Shown: piece after piece, positions 34,504 to 43,756 of the stretch | Layout of the letters: every line of letters begins with the position of its first letter | Position numbering within the stretch: the first letter of the stretch is position 1 | Assembly (NCBI GenBank): GCA_022428205.1 | Contig: JAKMCW010000093.1 | Location: 1-64,000, forward strand | Origin: Flavobacteriales bacterium | GTDB taxonomy: Bacteria > Bacteroidota > Bacteroidia > Flavobacteriales_D > Sanyastnellaceae | Length of the DNA: 64,000 bases | Direction of reading: 5' to 3' | The notes under the pieces: generated by a model | The model's database searches: none | Told to the model about the DNA's origin: nothing | Seen by the model: the letters and a program-made list of their open reading frames with translations, nothing else | Made by a program: the position numbers and the translations under genes

Positions 34504-34995
34504 GTGCGCATTGGACTCATCAGCGATACCCACGGCCATGTGGACGACAGAATTCTCCATCACCTCTCCTCTTGTGATGAGATTTGGCATGCCGGCGATA
34601 TCGGAGATTTCAAGGTGACCGATGCATTGGCCTCTGTGGCCCCCTTGGTTGCCGTGCACGGCAACATCGACGACCAACTCTTGCGCCGGGATTTCCCTGA
34701 ACACCAGCACATTGAGCGAGAGGGTTGTCGCATTTGGATGACCCACATCGGTGGGCGGCCCGGGCGATATGCCAAGGGCATTCGGGCGGGGCTCACAGCG
34801 CATGCACCCGACATTTTTGTGTGCGGTCATTCACACATTCTCATGGTTCAAAACGACAAGACGTGGGGCGGAATTCACCTCAATCCCGGCGCCGCAGGTC
34901 AACAGGGATTTCACAGGGTCCGAACGCTGCTCCGCTTTGATTTGGAAAACGGGCAAATTCTCGCACCGGAAGTGGTCGAATTGGGACGTCGGTGA
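34504..34995 (+). CDS. YfcE/MJ0936-type metallophosphoesterase
   Basis: A compact 163-residue calcineurin-like phosphoesterase. All metal-site motifs are present: SDTHGHVDD, HAGDIGDF, VHGNIDD, MTHIGG and CGHSHILM, with LNPGAAG after them, as in the YfcE/MJ0936 family of small phosphodiesterases. The start is GTG at 34504, which puts the first strand (RIGLISDTHG) right at the N terminus; an upstream ATG is not available in frame. The natural substrate is not known for this group. It lies divergent from the PorE-like gene and 119 bases upstream of rho. Confidence 0.92.
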   Translation: MRIGLISDTHGHVDDRILHHLSSCDEIWHAGDIGDFKVTDALASVAPLVAVHGNIDDQLLRRDFPEHQHIEREGCRIWMTHIGGRPGRYAKGIRAGLTAHAPDIFVCGHSHILMVQNDKTWGGIHLNPGAAGQQGFHRVRTLLRFDLENGQILAPEVVELGRR

Positions 34996-35114
34996 GCCTG
35001 TGTGGACTTCAATAAAGTTGTCGTAAACTTGCGGAGCGCCGAACAGGTGCGAAGCCTTCGGGCTCCCTCAGGGAAATTTGAACGCAGAGTTGCCCACGGA
35101 AGTGGGACCCCCAC

Positions 35115-36866
35115 ATGTACGACATTATTGATTTGAACAGCCGAAAGGTTGCTGAACTCCGGGACATTGCCAAGGAGTTGAATATCGCCCGCACGGACAA
35201 GCTGAAGAAGCAGGAATTGGTGTACGCCATCCTCGACGAGCAAGCTGTCACTACGAGCGCCAAAGCCAAAACCTCCTCCGATTCTCAAGAAAAGGAGAAG
35301 GATAGCAAGCCTTCTGGGCGCGGACGCCAGAGGGCTGCCGCCAAGAAAGAGCAAGGCGAAGGCGGAGAAGACGGAAAGGACAACGATCGCCGCAAGAAGG
35401 ATGAAAAGTCCGGCGACCGTCCTCAGCGCGGCCGTGGCCGTGACCAAGCCAAGGGTGACCGCAAACAAGGCGGAGAGCCAGGCAAGGACGACCAAAAGAA
35501 GGACCAGGATTCTGGCAACAAGGACGGCCAGTCCCCAGAGCGCGGACAACGCCGCGACCGGGACGACCGCGGGGATCGCCGCGGCCGAGACCGGGACCGC
35601 AACCGCCGCGACGACCGCGGAGACCGGGGTGACCGGGGTGACCGGGGTGACCGCAAGGACCGCGGTGACCGCAAAGACCGGGGTGATCGTCGGGACCGAC
35701 GAGACCGAGACCGAGACCGTTTGGGAGAACCCGAAGAACACGGGTTCAACTTCGATGGCATCGCTCAAGCAGAGGGTGTCCTCGAAATCATGCCCGAAGG
35801 CTTTGGTTACCTGCGCAGCGCAGACTACAACTATTTGAACAGCCCGGATGACGTTTACGTCAGCAATCGGCAAATCAAAGCCGCCGGTCTGCAGACGGGT
35901 GACAATGTCGTCTGTACGATTCGCCCACCACGCAAAGGCGACAAGTACTACCCCATGGTCGAGGTGTTGAAGGTCAATGGCCGCGATCCTTCATGGGTCC
36001 GCGACCGTGTTCCCTTCAAGTACTTGACCCCGCTCTTTCCGCAGGAAGCCTTCAACCTCTCCGGGAAGAATGGCAGCATTTCCACGCGGGTCATGGACCT
36101 CTTCTCTCCCATCGGAAAGGGCCAACGTGGCATGATTGTGTCACAACCCAAGACAGGTAAAACCACCTTGCTCAAGGACGTGGCCAACGCCATTGCTGAG
36201 AACCACCCTGAGACTTATCTCATCATCCTCCTGATCGATGAGCGTCCAGAAGAGGTGACGGACATGAAGCGGAGTGTCAATGCCGAGGTCATCGCCTCCA
36301 CATTTGACGAACCTGCCGACCGTCACGTGAAGATTGCCGAAATCGTGTTGGAGAAGTCCAAGCGTATGGTAGAGTGCGGACACGACGTCTGCATCTTGCT
36401 CGACTCCATCACCCGTTTGGCGCGTGCATACAACACCGTCGCTCCAGGATCTGGAAAGGTCCTCTCAGGTGGTGTGGAGTCCAACGCATTGCAGAAGCCA
36501 AAGCGCTTCTTCGGTGCAGCGCGCAACATCGAAAACGGAGGCTCATTGAGCATCATCGCAACCGCCTTGACCGAAACCGGCTCTAAGATGGACGAGGTGA
36601 TCTTCGAGGAGTTCAAAGGAACGGGCAACATGGAACTCCAGTTGGACCGTCGCATTTCGAACCGCAGGATCTATCCCGCCATCGACATTCTCACTTCGGG
36701 AACCCGTCGCGAGGACCTCTTGATGCACAAGGATATGCTCCAGCGCATTTGGGTCTTGAGGAAGCACCTGTCGGACATGAACCCCATCGAAGCCATGGAG
36801 TTCTTGAAAGACCGCATGAGCCGGACCGATTCCAACGAGGAGTTCCTGATCACAATGAATGGCTGA
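35115..36866 (+). CDS. rho: Transcription termination factor Rho with long disordered insert
   Basis: Rho is a hexameric RNA helicase that ends transcription. The 583-residue protein has the N-terminal helical domain (~1-45, [25 protein letters not shown]), then a ~165-residue insert of almost only Arg, Asp, Gly, Lys, Glu and Gln (~50-210), then the RNA-binding cold-shock domain ([21 protein letters not shown]) and the ATPase core with [13 protein letters not shown] and [17 protein letters not shown]. coli Rho is 419 residues, so the difference is nearly all insert. Charged inserts at this place are known in Bacteroidota and Actinobacteria Rho and may help RNA binding or phase separation. The insert has DRGDRGD-type repeats encoded by GACCGGGGT units. 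Confidence 0.97.
   Translation: MYDIIDLNSRKVAELRDIAKELNIARTDKLKKQELVYAILDEQAVTTSAKAKTSSDSQEKEKDSKPSGRGRQRAAAKKEQGEGGEDGKDNDRRKKDEKSGDRPQRGRGRDQAKGDRKQGGEPGKDDQKKDQDSGNKDGQSPERGQRRDRDDRGDRRGRDRDRNRRDDRGDRGDRGDRGDRKDRGDRKDRGDRRDRRDRDRDRLGEPEEHGFNFDGIAQAEGVLEIMPEGFGYLRSADYNYLNSPDDVYVSNRQIKAAGLQTGDNVVCTIRPPRKGDKYYPMVEVLKVNGRDPSWVRDRVPFKYLTPLFPQEAFNLSGKNGSISTRVMDLFSPIGKGQRGMIVSQPKTGKTTLLKDVANAIAENHPETYLIILLIDERPEEVTDMKRSVNAEVIASTFDEPADRHVKIAEIVLEKSKRMVECGHDVCILLDSITRLARAYNTVAPGSGKVLSGGVESNALQKPKRFFGAARNIENGGSLSIIATALTETGSKMDEVIFEEFKGTGNMELQLDRRISNRRIYPAIDILTSGTRREDLLMHKDMLQRIWVLRKHLSDMNPIEAMEFLKDRMSRTDSNEEFLITMNG
35613..35720 (+). repeat. Degenerate 9-bp repeats (GACCGGGGT) in the rho insert
   Basis: Three perfect GACCGGGGT units stand head to tail at 35622-35648, flanked by variants such as GACCGCAAG, GACCGCGGT and GATCGTCGG. 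They encode Asp-Arg-Gly and Asp-Arg-Lys/Arg runs, giving a repeating charged stretch. Confidence 0.75.
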
Positions 36867-37419
36867 GGAATTGCGCACACCGCGCAACATCATACGGTGG
36901 TCTCCTGCCATCGCGGTTCTGCTGTGGTGGACCATTCGCCTCTCGACTACCGGCCGGGTGCCCTTTGAGACGGGCATTTCCATAGGGGTCTTGGTGCACT
37001 TCGCTTTGCTCATAGGTGTCGCCTTAACTGCTGCTTTTCAACGGATTGAAGGCGCCGAGTTTATCGATCGGTTCAAACTTGCCCTGCGGCCCGTGGTGCT
37101 GTATGCCTTGTTGGCTTCGGTCAGCACTGTATGCTATCACCACGTGGTATGCGCTCAAGCGACAGAGCTCAGACTGCTGGAGCGAGAGCGCTTCATCGAC
37201 CAATCGCTCTCCGACGAAGCCGCTTTTGCCGTGCTACAAGAAAACGACCCTGCCCTGGCCGCCATGGACTTGGAAACAGCACGCGAACGTGCGAAGTCCA
37301 GTCTGCGCTTTCAATTCGATCCCCTGTGGCACTTTACCGCTAGCTTGCTCATGTGGATAGCTGCTGCCATGTCGGCTGTATTCGTCACTTCCCTTTTGGG
37401 TCAATGGCTCCGATCCTGA
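36859..37419 (+). CDS. DUF4199-like integral membrane protein
   Basis: A 186-residue protein with about four membrane segments: ~14-30 ([14 protein letters not shown]), ~40-60 ([22 protein letters not shown]), ~75-98 ([19 protein letters not shown]) and ~163-183 ([20 protein letters not shown]). The long loop between the third and fourth segments is charged and helical. This pattern and length fit DUF4199, a family found almost only in Bacteroidota, though sequence likeness is judged by eye. The start ATG lies 8 bases inside the end of rho, so translation is likely coupled. Function unknown. Confidence 0.7.
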   Translation: MAEELRTPRNIIRWSPAIAVLLWWTIRLSTTGRVPFETGISIGVLVHFALLIGVALTAAFQRIEGAEFIDRFKLALRPVVLYALLASVSTVCYHHVVCAQATELRLLERERFIDQSLSDEAAFAVLQENDPALAAMDLETARERAKSSLRFQFDPLWHFTASLLMWIAAAMSAVFVTSLLGQWLRS

Positions 37420-37442
37420 ACCCCATGAAGCAATAAGCGCCC

Positions 37443-38210
37443 ATGCGTCACGTTCACCGCATACAGCATGTCATGTCATCCATCTCCGTGAACACCCTGC
37501 GGCCCCTCCGTTGGATCGTGCTTGTCTGTGTTTTGGCATCCGGATTTGGGGCACATAGCCAAACGGCCAAACAGAACCTCGCAAAGTTCGATTACCGATC
37601 CTATCACTTTGGCTTTCTGCTCAGTGGTAACTCGAGCAGTTTCAACTTCAACCTGAGGCCAGACTTTACGTTTTCTGACAGTCTGCTCAGCGTAGAAAAC
37701 AATGCACTCTCTGGATTCAACCTTGCCTTGTTGGCTTCTCTGAATGTCAACAACACCATCAGAATCCGCTTCATCCCAGGATTGAGTTTTCAGGACCGCG
37801 GCATGCTGTATCGCTTCCGCGCCCCGGACGGCACCATCCAACCCATCAACGTCAGAACGGAAAGCGTATACCTCGACTTCCCATTGCTCATCAAACTGCG
37901 CACCGACAGGATTGGAAACTTTGCGCCCTATGCCCTATTCGGTGGCAAACTAAGTCGGGACATGCAGTCCCAAGCAGATGTCAACCAGAGCCTGCAAGAC
38001 GGATACATCCTCAAACTCGCCAAGGGAAATGCCAGCCTCGACTTCGGGGCCGGTGCGGACTTCTTCTTGCCCTTTTTCAAGTTCTCTGTGGAGATGAAGA
38101 CTGAGTTTGGGATGCGGAATGTGCTGATCCAGGATGACACCCCGTTCAGCGCAGCTTTCGATCAACTGCGCACCCGAAGCTTCATCATCAGCTTCACCTT
38201 CGAAGGGTGA
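37443..38210 (+). CDS. porT: PorT-type outer membrane protein of the type IX secretion system
   Basis: The 255-residue protein has a signal peptide (cleavage near GFGAHSQ, ~37-40) and an outer membrane beta-barrel. The sequence follows PorT closely in pattern: YRSYHFGFLLSGNSSSFNF at the first strand pair, RTESVYLDFPLLIKLRTDRI in the middle, DFGAGADFFLPFFKFSVEMK, and a closing LRTRSFIISFTFEG ending in an aromatic strand. PorT was found as needed for gingipain export in Porphyromonas and for the T9SS in Flavobacterium. An ATG ten codons later (MSSISVN) is an alternative start. It ends in a 17-base overlap with prmA on the other strand. Many T9SS cargo genes lie in this window. Confidence 0.82.
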   Translation: MRHVHRIQHVMSSISVNTLRPLRWIVLVCVLASGFGAHSQTAKQNLAKFDYRSYHFGFLLSGNSSSFNFNLRPDFTFSDSLLSVENNALSGFNLALLASLNVNNTIRIRFIPGLSFQDRGMLYRFRAPDGTIQPINVRTESVYLDFPLLIKLRTDRIGNFAPYALFGGKLSRDMQSQADVNQSLQDGYILKLAKGNASLDFGAGADFFLPFFKFSVEMKTEFGMRNVLIQDDTPFSAAFDQLRTRSFIISFTFEG

Positions 38211-39048
38211 GAATGCGCCATTCCTCTTCCTGACGCTTGCCCACCAGAGTGAGCCCTTCGGACGCTGCTGCCGCGCACAAAGCGGGCACATCCGGCTCCA
38301 TGAACCCGCTCAACATCAAGGTGCCACTGGGCTTCAATGCCCGTCCATAGGCAGCCATGTCCTCCAACAATATGTTGCGGTTGATGTTGGCGATGACCAC
38401 ATCGAATCGCGCCGTGTCCGAACCTTTCAATTGTCCTGCCCCTCCTTCGCGCACCTTGAGGTCCTCGGATTCACTCAGCCCATTCAATGAGAGGTTTTCT
38501 TGCGTATTGCGCACGCTCCATGGGTCGATGTCGATGAACAGGGTGCTTGTGGCGCCGCGCTGAGCCGCATAAATGCCGAGGACCCCAGAGCCACACCCCA
38601 TGTCCAAGACGGTGATGCCTTCCCACGTCATCTGTACCATTTCTGCGAGCAAGCCATAGGTCGTTCCATGGTGACCCGTTCCAAATGCCATGCGCGGCTG
38701 AACGGTCAAAACGTGGTCAAACGCCACTTCGGAGTGCTCGGGATGGAACGGTGCGCGCACCCGGATGTCCTCGCCAATAATGACCTCTGGGTAATCCTCC
38801 TCCCACTTGGCGTTCCAATTCTCTTCTTCTACCAAGGAGGCCCGCCATGTATCAAGCCCAACGGGCTTCAAGTCTTGACGAATGACCTCGAGCAATGCGG
38901 CATCCAGCTCCTCTTCCTTTCCATATGCCTGCAACCCTTCATCGGTCTCCTCAAACATGCTGCATCCTGCGTCGGATAGCCAAGCTGTGGCAATTTCATG
39001 CCCAGGTTGCGCCGGATTGCACAAGATGTGGAGACGCAACCAGCCCAT
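38194..39048 (-). CDS. prmA: Ribosomal protein L11 methyltransferase
   Basis: PrmA trimethylates ribosomal protein L11 with S-adenosylmethionine. The 284-residue product has the N-terminal L11-binding part (residues 1-~100), then RMAFGTGHHGTTYGLL and the SAM site VLDMGCGSGVLGIYAAQRGA, followed by FDVVIANINRNILLED, the family-type NxN motif, and LKPSGTLMLSGF. The track start at 39174 has no methionine support; the ATG at 39048 is two bases after the tpiA stop, so the pair is one transcript with close coupling. It converges with porT. Confidence 0.94.
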   Translation of the reverse strand: MGWLRLHILCNPAQPGHEIATAWLSDAGCSMFEETDEGLQAYGKEEELDAALLEVIRQDLKPVGLDTWRASLVEEENWNAKWEEDYPEVIIGEDIRVRAPFHPEHSEVAFDHVLTVQPRMAFGTGHHGTTYGLLAEMVQMTWEGITVLDMGCGSGVLGIYAAQRGATSTLFIDIDPWSVRNTQENLSLNGLSESEDLKVREGGAGQLKGSDTARFDVVIANINRNILLEDMAAYGRALKPSGTLMLSGFMEPDVPALCAAAASEGLTLVGKRQEEEWRILTLRR

Positions 39049-39050
39049 GC

Positions 39051-39830
39051 TCAGGCCGCGCTTGTGGCTTCTACCTGCGCTGCATGAGCGCGACCAGCGG
39101 CATCCACAATTTCGCGGAACATCACAGAGTCCAGAGAGGCACCACCAATGAGACCACCGTCGACATCTTGACAAGCGAAAAGTTCATCGGCGTTGCTGGG
39201 CTTGCAGCTTCCGCCGTACAAAATCGGTACGGCACCGGCAATGTCCTCATCGTGGGCTTCGCGCAGCCAGCCACGTATGGCGGCGTGCATTTCTTGAGCC
39301 TGCGCAGCAGTAGCAGTGAGGCCTGTGCCAATCGCCCAGATGGGCTCATAGGCGACAACAACACGGTCCATGACTTCCGCTGGCAAGTGAAGGATGGCCG
39401 ATTCCATTTGGCGCAAGACCTTGTCGAAATGGACATCTGACTGGCGGTCTTGAAGTGACTCTCCGCAACAAAACACCACGCGTAAACCCGCTTCAAGGAC
39501 CCTATTCACCTTTTCGGCCACCACTTCATCTCCGTCTCCGTAACCCTCTCGGCGCTCACTGTGGCCCACAATGACATCGTGCACACCACATCCTTGTAGC
39601 ATGTCCGCTGTGAATTCACCCGTATGAGCGCCTGGTCCAGTCGCAGAGACGTTTTGTGCGCCAAGGCGAAAAGCCCATGGAGTGCTGCCCAACGCGGCGA
39701 GATACGGTGCTGGAGGAGCGATCATCATCTCCACGCCATCCGGCAACGGAGGCATGCTGGTGAGGGCGTTGGCAAATTCCTTGGCCTCGTTGAATGACTT
39801 GTTGCTTTTCCAATTGCCAGCTACGAGCAT
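39051..39830 (-). CDS. tpiA: Triosephosphate isomerase
   Basis: The enzyme swaps dihydroxyacetone phosphate and glyceraldehyde 3-phosphate in glycolysis. The 259-residue product has MLVAGNWKSNKS (catalytic Lys and Asn), the electrophile His in IVGHSERREGYGD, the catalytic Glu in VVAYEPIWAIGTG, and the phosphate loops ILYGGSCKPSN and GLIGGASLD. The track start (39935) is extended; the ATG at 39830 matches all homologues. prmA follows two bases after the stop. A TAACTTTC box, one off the TAnnTTTG consensus, lies about 45 bases upstream. Confidence 0.96.
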   Translation of the reverse strand: MLVAGNWKSNKSFNEAKEFANALTSMPPLPDGVEMMIAPPAPYLAALGSTPWAFRLGAQNVSATGPGAHTGEFTADMLQGCGVHDVIVGHSERREGYGDGDEVVAEKVNRVLEAGLRVVFCCGESLQDRQSDVHFDKVLRQMESAILHLPAEVMDRVVVAYEPIWAIGTGLTATAAQAQEMHAAIRGWLREAHDEDIAGAVPILYGGSCKPSNADELFACQDVDGGLIGGASLDSVMFREIVDAAGRAHAAQVEATSAA

Positions 39831-39920
39831 CTTTCGGTGGTTTGCATGGGGATGTGAATCCCGGGTTGAGGGGCGAAAGTTAGAGCTCTCCGACGCGTCC
39901 GCATCTTCAAATTCAAGGAA

Positions 39921-41819
39921 ATGGCACAAGAGCACCCTTCCCGTACGTCACTGGCTTCGCTAAGAGGTGTGCTGCGCGAGCATTGGGGACATCCGGACTT
40001 CCGTCCCTCCCAAGTTCCCGTGGTCGAGTCTGCGGTATCAGGGGGGGATACTTTGGCCATCCTCCCTACCGGTGGCGGAAAGTCCATTTGCTATCAAGTG
40101 CCTGGACTCGTGCGCGGTGGCGTATGTCTGGTCATCAGTCCTTTGGTCGCCCTGATGAACGATCAGGTCGCTGGACTGCGCCGCAAAGGCCTGAGGGCCG
40201 AAGTGCTGACGGCTGGAATGCCAAAGTCAGAAGCTGAACGGGTGTTGGACAATGCCCGGTTCGGTCCCGGTGGATTTTTGTTTGTCGCACCTGAGCGATT
40301 GGCCCAGCCCCATTTCGAATCGGCCTGCAGGGATATGGATGTTCGCACCATCGCCATCGACGAAGCCCACTGCGCCAGCCAATGGGGCCATTCTTTTCGC
40401 GCCGACTACCTCCAACTCGCCGTTTTGCGAAAATGGCATCCACGGGCAGGATGGATTGCACTGACTGCGACAGCGACCGAGAAGGTGGCCGAAGACATTG
40501 AGCGCTTGCTGGGAATGAACAAGCCCACGCGCATTCGCTCCAGCATGCGGCGGCCCAATTTGGCCTTTGCCGTCCGCACGGTGCCGGACCGCCATGCCGC
40601 CTTGGTTGATTGGGGACACAGGCTGGAGGGTACGGCGATCCTCTATGTCCGGACGCGTCGGGAATCAGAGGCCATGGCCAACATGTTGAAAGCCCACGGG
40701 ATTGCAGCAGCTCCGTATCACGCGGGGATGGACCGCAAGACCCGGGATGAGCACCAAAGGCGTTGGCTGCGAGGAGAGCTGGCTGTTTTGGCCTGCACCA
40801 CGGCCTTTGGCATGGGCATCGATAAGCCCGATGTGCGCCATGTTGCCCACGCCCACATCCCTGAGTCCCCAGAAGGATACATCCAAGAAGCAGGTCGTGC
40901 AGGAAGGGATGGGCAGCCCGCTATGGCCGAACTGTTCTTAGATCCTCACGCGGTCGGTGAAGCTGAGCAGCATTTGGCCCGCCAATGGCCTGACCAAGCC
41001 ATGGTTCGCCGGACACTACAGGCCCTCTCCAACCAATTGGCCCTTGCAGAAGGTGCGGTCATGGAGGCGCCCGAAGAGGTCTGGGTGGGGCCTTTGTCCA
41101 TGGCTGCCAAATGCTCCATTCCCCTCACCAAGAAAAGTGTGGACCTCATGGCCCGCGCGGGTTGGATAGCGCTGCACCCCGTCCAACAGCGGATCCTCTG
41201 CAAATGGCGCATCGCTCCAGAGGAACTCCAGCGCAATGCTCCGGAATACGGCAGTGACAGAGGGGTCCTCTCCGCCTTGCTGCATGCCTACGGCAGCAAG
41301 CGCACGCCTCAGTGGTCACTGGATATTGAAGCGGTCTTCGCGGCTGCTGGATGCGACATGAAAGCCGGATGGCAGCACCTCAAGCGGCTCTCGGAATTGG
41401 GGACCATCGACATCGCTGCGCCCGCTGACCGATTGTCAGTACAATTCACAGTAGCGCGGCCCTCATCCAAAACCGCACGAATTCCGGCCAAGATCTTGGA
41501 AGACCGGGTGCGGGACGCTGAAGAACGTTGGGCCTTTATGCGTGACTACCTCAATGTGGGTTCATGTCGCGCTCAAGCCCTCGAGTCTCTCTTTGAACGC
41601 GACGTCGCCCCTCCTTGTGGGCTCTGCGATCGCTGTCAACCCCCACCCCCTCCCAAGGCGGAAGACGTCCTCAACTGGATCGGCAATGGGATGACGTTTG
41701 CGGAACTCCAACAACGCGTGCCGGCCCTTCACCGTGAGGAGGTGAGGGAATTGCTCGAAGCTTGGCGTGCTGAGGGCGTGATCACTTGGAACGAAGGACG
41801 GATCGTGAAAGTCCAATAA
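39921..41819 (+). CDS. recQ: RecQ-family ATP-dependent DNA helicase
   Basis: A 632-residue RecQ helicase for recombination and fork repair. Motifs: FRPSQVPVVESAVSGGDTLAILPTGGGKS (motif 0 and Walker A), DEAHCASQWGHSFRADY (DEAH and the RecQ aromatic loop), ALTATAT, ILYVRTRRESEAMANML, TTAFGMGIDKPDVRHVAH and QEAGRAGRDGQPA. A zinc-binding RQC part is shown by Cys residues at SCRAQAL and CGLCDRC (~545-575). No HRDC domain is clear at the C terminus; instead there is a short winged-helix-like end (FAELQQRVPALHREEVRELLEAW). Several Bacteroidota carry more than one RecQ. It is divergent from tpiA and 38 bases upstream of the RlmI-type gene. Confidence 0.92.
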   Translation: MAQEHPSRTSLASLRGVLREHWGHPDFRPSQVPVVESAVSGGDTLAILPTGGGKSICYQVPGLVRGGVCLVISPLVALMNDQVAGLRRKGLRAEVLTAGMPKSEAERVLDNARFGPGGFLFVAPERLAQPHFESACRDMDVRTIAIDEAHCASQWGHSFRADYLQLAVLRKWHPRAGWIALTATATEKVAEDIERLLGMNKPTRIRSSMRRPNLAFAVRTVPDRHAALVDWGHRLEGTAILYVRTRRESEAMANMLKAHGIAAAPYHAGMDRKTRDEHQRRWLRGELAVLACTTAFGMGIDKPDVRHVAHAHIPESPEGYIQEAGRAGRDGQPAMAELFLDPHAVGEAEQHLARQWPDQAMVRRTLQALSNQLALAEGAVMEAPEEVWVGPLSMAAKCSIPLTKKSVDLMARAGWIALHPVQQRILCKWRIAPEELQRNAPEYGSDRGVLSALLHAYGSKRTPQWSLDIEAVFAAAGCDMKAGWQHLKRLSELGTIDIAAPADRLSVQFTVARPSSKTARIPAKILEDRVRDAEERWAFMRDYLNVGSCRAQALESLFERDVAPPCGLCDRCQPPPPPKAEDVLNWIGNGMTFAELQQRVPALHREEVRELLEAWRAEGVITWNEGRIVKVQ

Positions 41820-41857
41820 TCCGATAGAAGCCCGGGCCTCCGCGCTACCTTGCCGGC

Positions 41858-43105
41858 ATGTCGAAACCGACGCCAGCACATCCTTTTCTGTATTTGAAAC
41901 CCGGCAAGGAAAAGAACCTCCTCCGCGGACATCCCTGGGTATTCTCTGGGGCCATTCAGCGCATTGAGGTGGATGATGAGGCGCCTCTTCCAGGCGATTG
42001 GGTGCGTGTATACACGGCAGATGAATGCCCGATTGGCTGGGGCCATTGGGGCGCAGGATCCATCGCTGTCCGGATTATTGCGGAGGGTGACTTGGAACAC
42101 CCCCCCGGTAAGGACTGGTGGACCCAAAAGTTCGCTGAATGCCTAGAAGTCAGAAAAAGCATGGGGCTTGCGCCACTGCAACCGTCTGAGACCGACTGCT
42201 ATCGGCTTGTCCATGGCGAAGGGGACGGACTTTCCGGCTTGGTCGTCGATTGGTATGCGGGCATGGCCGTGGTTCAGACGCACACGATGGGCATGCACCG
42301 TGCCTGGCCCGACATCCTGATCGGTTTGCGTGAAGCATTGGGTGCCCCATTGGACATGGTCGTCAATAAAAGCGCACCGCTGCTGGCGAAGCTGCCCGAT
42401 GCAGCGCTGCCCGCTGAGGGGTTTTCCGATGGAGTGGTGTGGTCTGCCGACACTGAGGCTGCCGCTGACACCCGCATGGTGACCGAGCACGGTATTCGCT
42501 ACACGGTCTCGCCTCTGACAGGACAGAAGACCGGCTTCTTTCTCGACCAGCGGGACAACCGCAAACTGTTGGCTGAGATGGTGGGCGACCGTGCGGTGCT
42601 CAATGCCTTTAGCTATACCGGGGGGTTCAGCATGGCGGCATTGTCTGGTGGAAGCCCTCATGTGGTGAGCCTTGACGCATCAGAGCCGGCTGTTTTGGCA
42701 GCCAATGAGCATGCCGAAATCAATGGATATGCCGATCGACATGAAGGCGTACAAGGCGATGTCCTCACCTACATCCGGAATGTGGAACTCCTGCCTCCGG
42801 TGGTGATTCTGGACCCACCTGCCTATGCCAAGAGCCGCTCGGCAAGGCACAAAGCCGTGCAAGGTTACAAGCGTCTCAATGCCACGGCCATCTCCAAGAT
42901 GCCCGCAGGTGGTGTGTTGTGGACGTTTAGCTGCTCACAGGTCTTGGACGCTCAACTCTTCGAGGACACCATTGTCGCTGCAGCTGTGGAGTCGGGAAGA
43001 AAGGTTCGCATCACACGTCGTCTAGATCAGCCATCGGATCATCCGACCAAGGCCGGCCATCCCGAAGCCCGTTACCTCAAAGGACTCATCCTTTATGTAG
43101 CCTGA
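41858..43105 (+). CDS. rlmI: RlmI-type 23S rRNA (cytosine-C5) methyltransferase
   Basis: The 415-residue protein has an N-terminal PUA-like domain (~1-75, LLRGHPWVFSGAI), a central EEHEY-like part (YRLVHGEGDGLSGLVVDWY) and a Rossmann methyltransferase (~190-415) with TGQKTGFFLDQRDNR, AVLNAFSYTGGFSMAALSGG, PPVVILDPPAYAKS and TFSCSQVL, where the Cys in SCS is near the active site. E. coli RlmI methylates C1962 of 23S rRNA; this is the closest known relative. The ATG is preceded by TACCTTGC, one base off the -7 consensus. It converges with pdxH with a 3-base gap. Confidence 0.9.
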   Translation: MSKPTPAHPFLYLKPGKEKNLLRGHPWVFSGAIQRIEVDDEAPLPGDWVRVYTADECPIGWGHWGAGSIAVRIIAEGDLEHPPGKDWWTQKFAECLEVRKSMGLAPLQPSETDCYRLVHGEGDGLSGLVVDWYAGMAVVQTHTMGMHRAWPDILIGLREALGAPLDMVVNKSAPLLAKLPDAALPAEGFSDGVVWSADTEAAADTRMVTEHGIRYTVSPLTGQKTGFFLDQRDNRKLLAEMVGDRAVLNAFSYTGGFSMAALSGGSPHVVSLDASEPAVLAANEHAEINGYADRHEGVQGDVLTYIRNVELLPPVVILDPPAYAKSRSARHKAVQGYKRLNATAISKMPAGGVLWTFSCSQVLDAQLFEDTIVAAAVESGRKVRITRRLDQPSDHPTKAGHPEARYLKGLILYVA

Positions 43106-43108
43106 ACC

Positions 43109-43750
43109 TTAGGGCTGCAATCTGCGCCTCGTCCATCCGTGACCCGATTTGCGGGCCACGAGGCGGTCGTGCATGCGACCTGGACGCCCTTGCCAAAATT
43201 CGATTTCTTCGATGTGCAGCAAAAAGCCGCCCCAATGCGGCGGGCGCGGCACAGCTCCTTCAAACTTGTCTTCAAAGGCCGCATAAGCATTTTCCAATGC
43301 ACTGCGTCCCTCTACTTCCTCGCTTTGGGACGACGCCCAGGCGCCAATTTGGCTCGCCCGAGGCCGGGATTCGAAGTAACGGTCACTGTCGGCCTCTGGC
43401 ATTTGCTCAACCCGGCCCCGCACCCGCAGCTGTCGCTCCAAATCGCGCCAAAAAAAGGTGGCTGCGGCGTGGGGGTGCGCCAGCAACTCGCGGCCCTTTG
43501 CGCTTTGGTAATTGGTGTAAAAAGTCAGGGCGTCTCCGGCATCGTTGGATTGGACTGCCCTCAACAAAACGATGCGGGCATTCGGATGTCCATCCGAGCC
43601 CACCGTCGACAGCGTCATCGCGTTGTAATCGTCGGGGTCAGATGCTTTGGCCTCCTCCAGCCAGAGCGTCAGCAACTGCAACACATCAAAGCCTTCCGCA
43701 TCGTCCAAGCTGCCCTTGGCGTACACCTTTCTGTCGTCAAATGCTGTCAT
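43109..43750 (-). CDS. pdxH: Pyridoxamine/pyridoxine 5'-phosphate oxidase
   Basis: The FMN enzyme makes pyridoxal 5'-phosphate. The 213-residue product has AMTLSTVGSDGHPNARIVLLR, LTFYTNYQSAKGRELL, the FMN and substrate site WRDLERQLRVRGRVEQM, SRPRASQIGAWASSQSE and the C-terminal WQGRPGRMHDR...GWTRRRLQP that binds the phosphate. It starts 6 bases after the stop of the cysteine dioxygenase-methyltransferase gene on the same strand (the track adds two codons with a TTG start), so the two are probably co-transcribed. Whether the PLP link to cysteine metabolism matters is open. Confidence 0.95.
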   Translation of the reverse strand: MTAFDDRKVYAKGSLDDAEGFDVLQLLTLWLEEAKASDPDDYNAMTLSTVGSDGHPNARIVLLRAVQSNDAGDALTFYTNYQSAKGRELLAHPHAAATFFWRDLERQLRVRGRVEQMPEADSDRYFESRPRASQIGAWASSQSEEVEGRSALENAYAAFEDKFEGAVPRPPHWGGFLLHIEEIEFWQGRPGRMHDRLVARKSGHGWTRRRLQP

Positions 43751-43756
43751 AGCCAA

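Noticed and set aside
34911-35873. Minus-strand ORF of 320 residues rich in Val, Ala and Ser, looking like a membrane protein
   Set aside because: It is antisense to the repeated Asp-Arg-Gly codons of rho; the hydrophobic runs are a by-product of that repeat.
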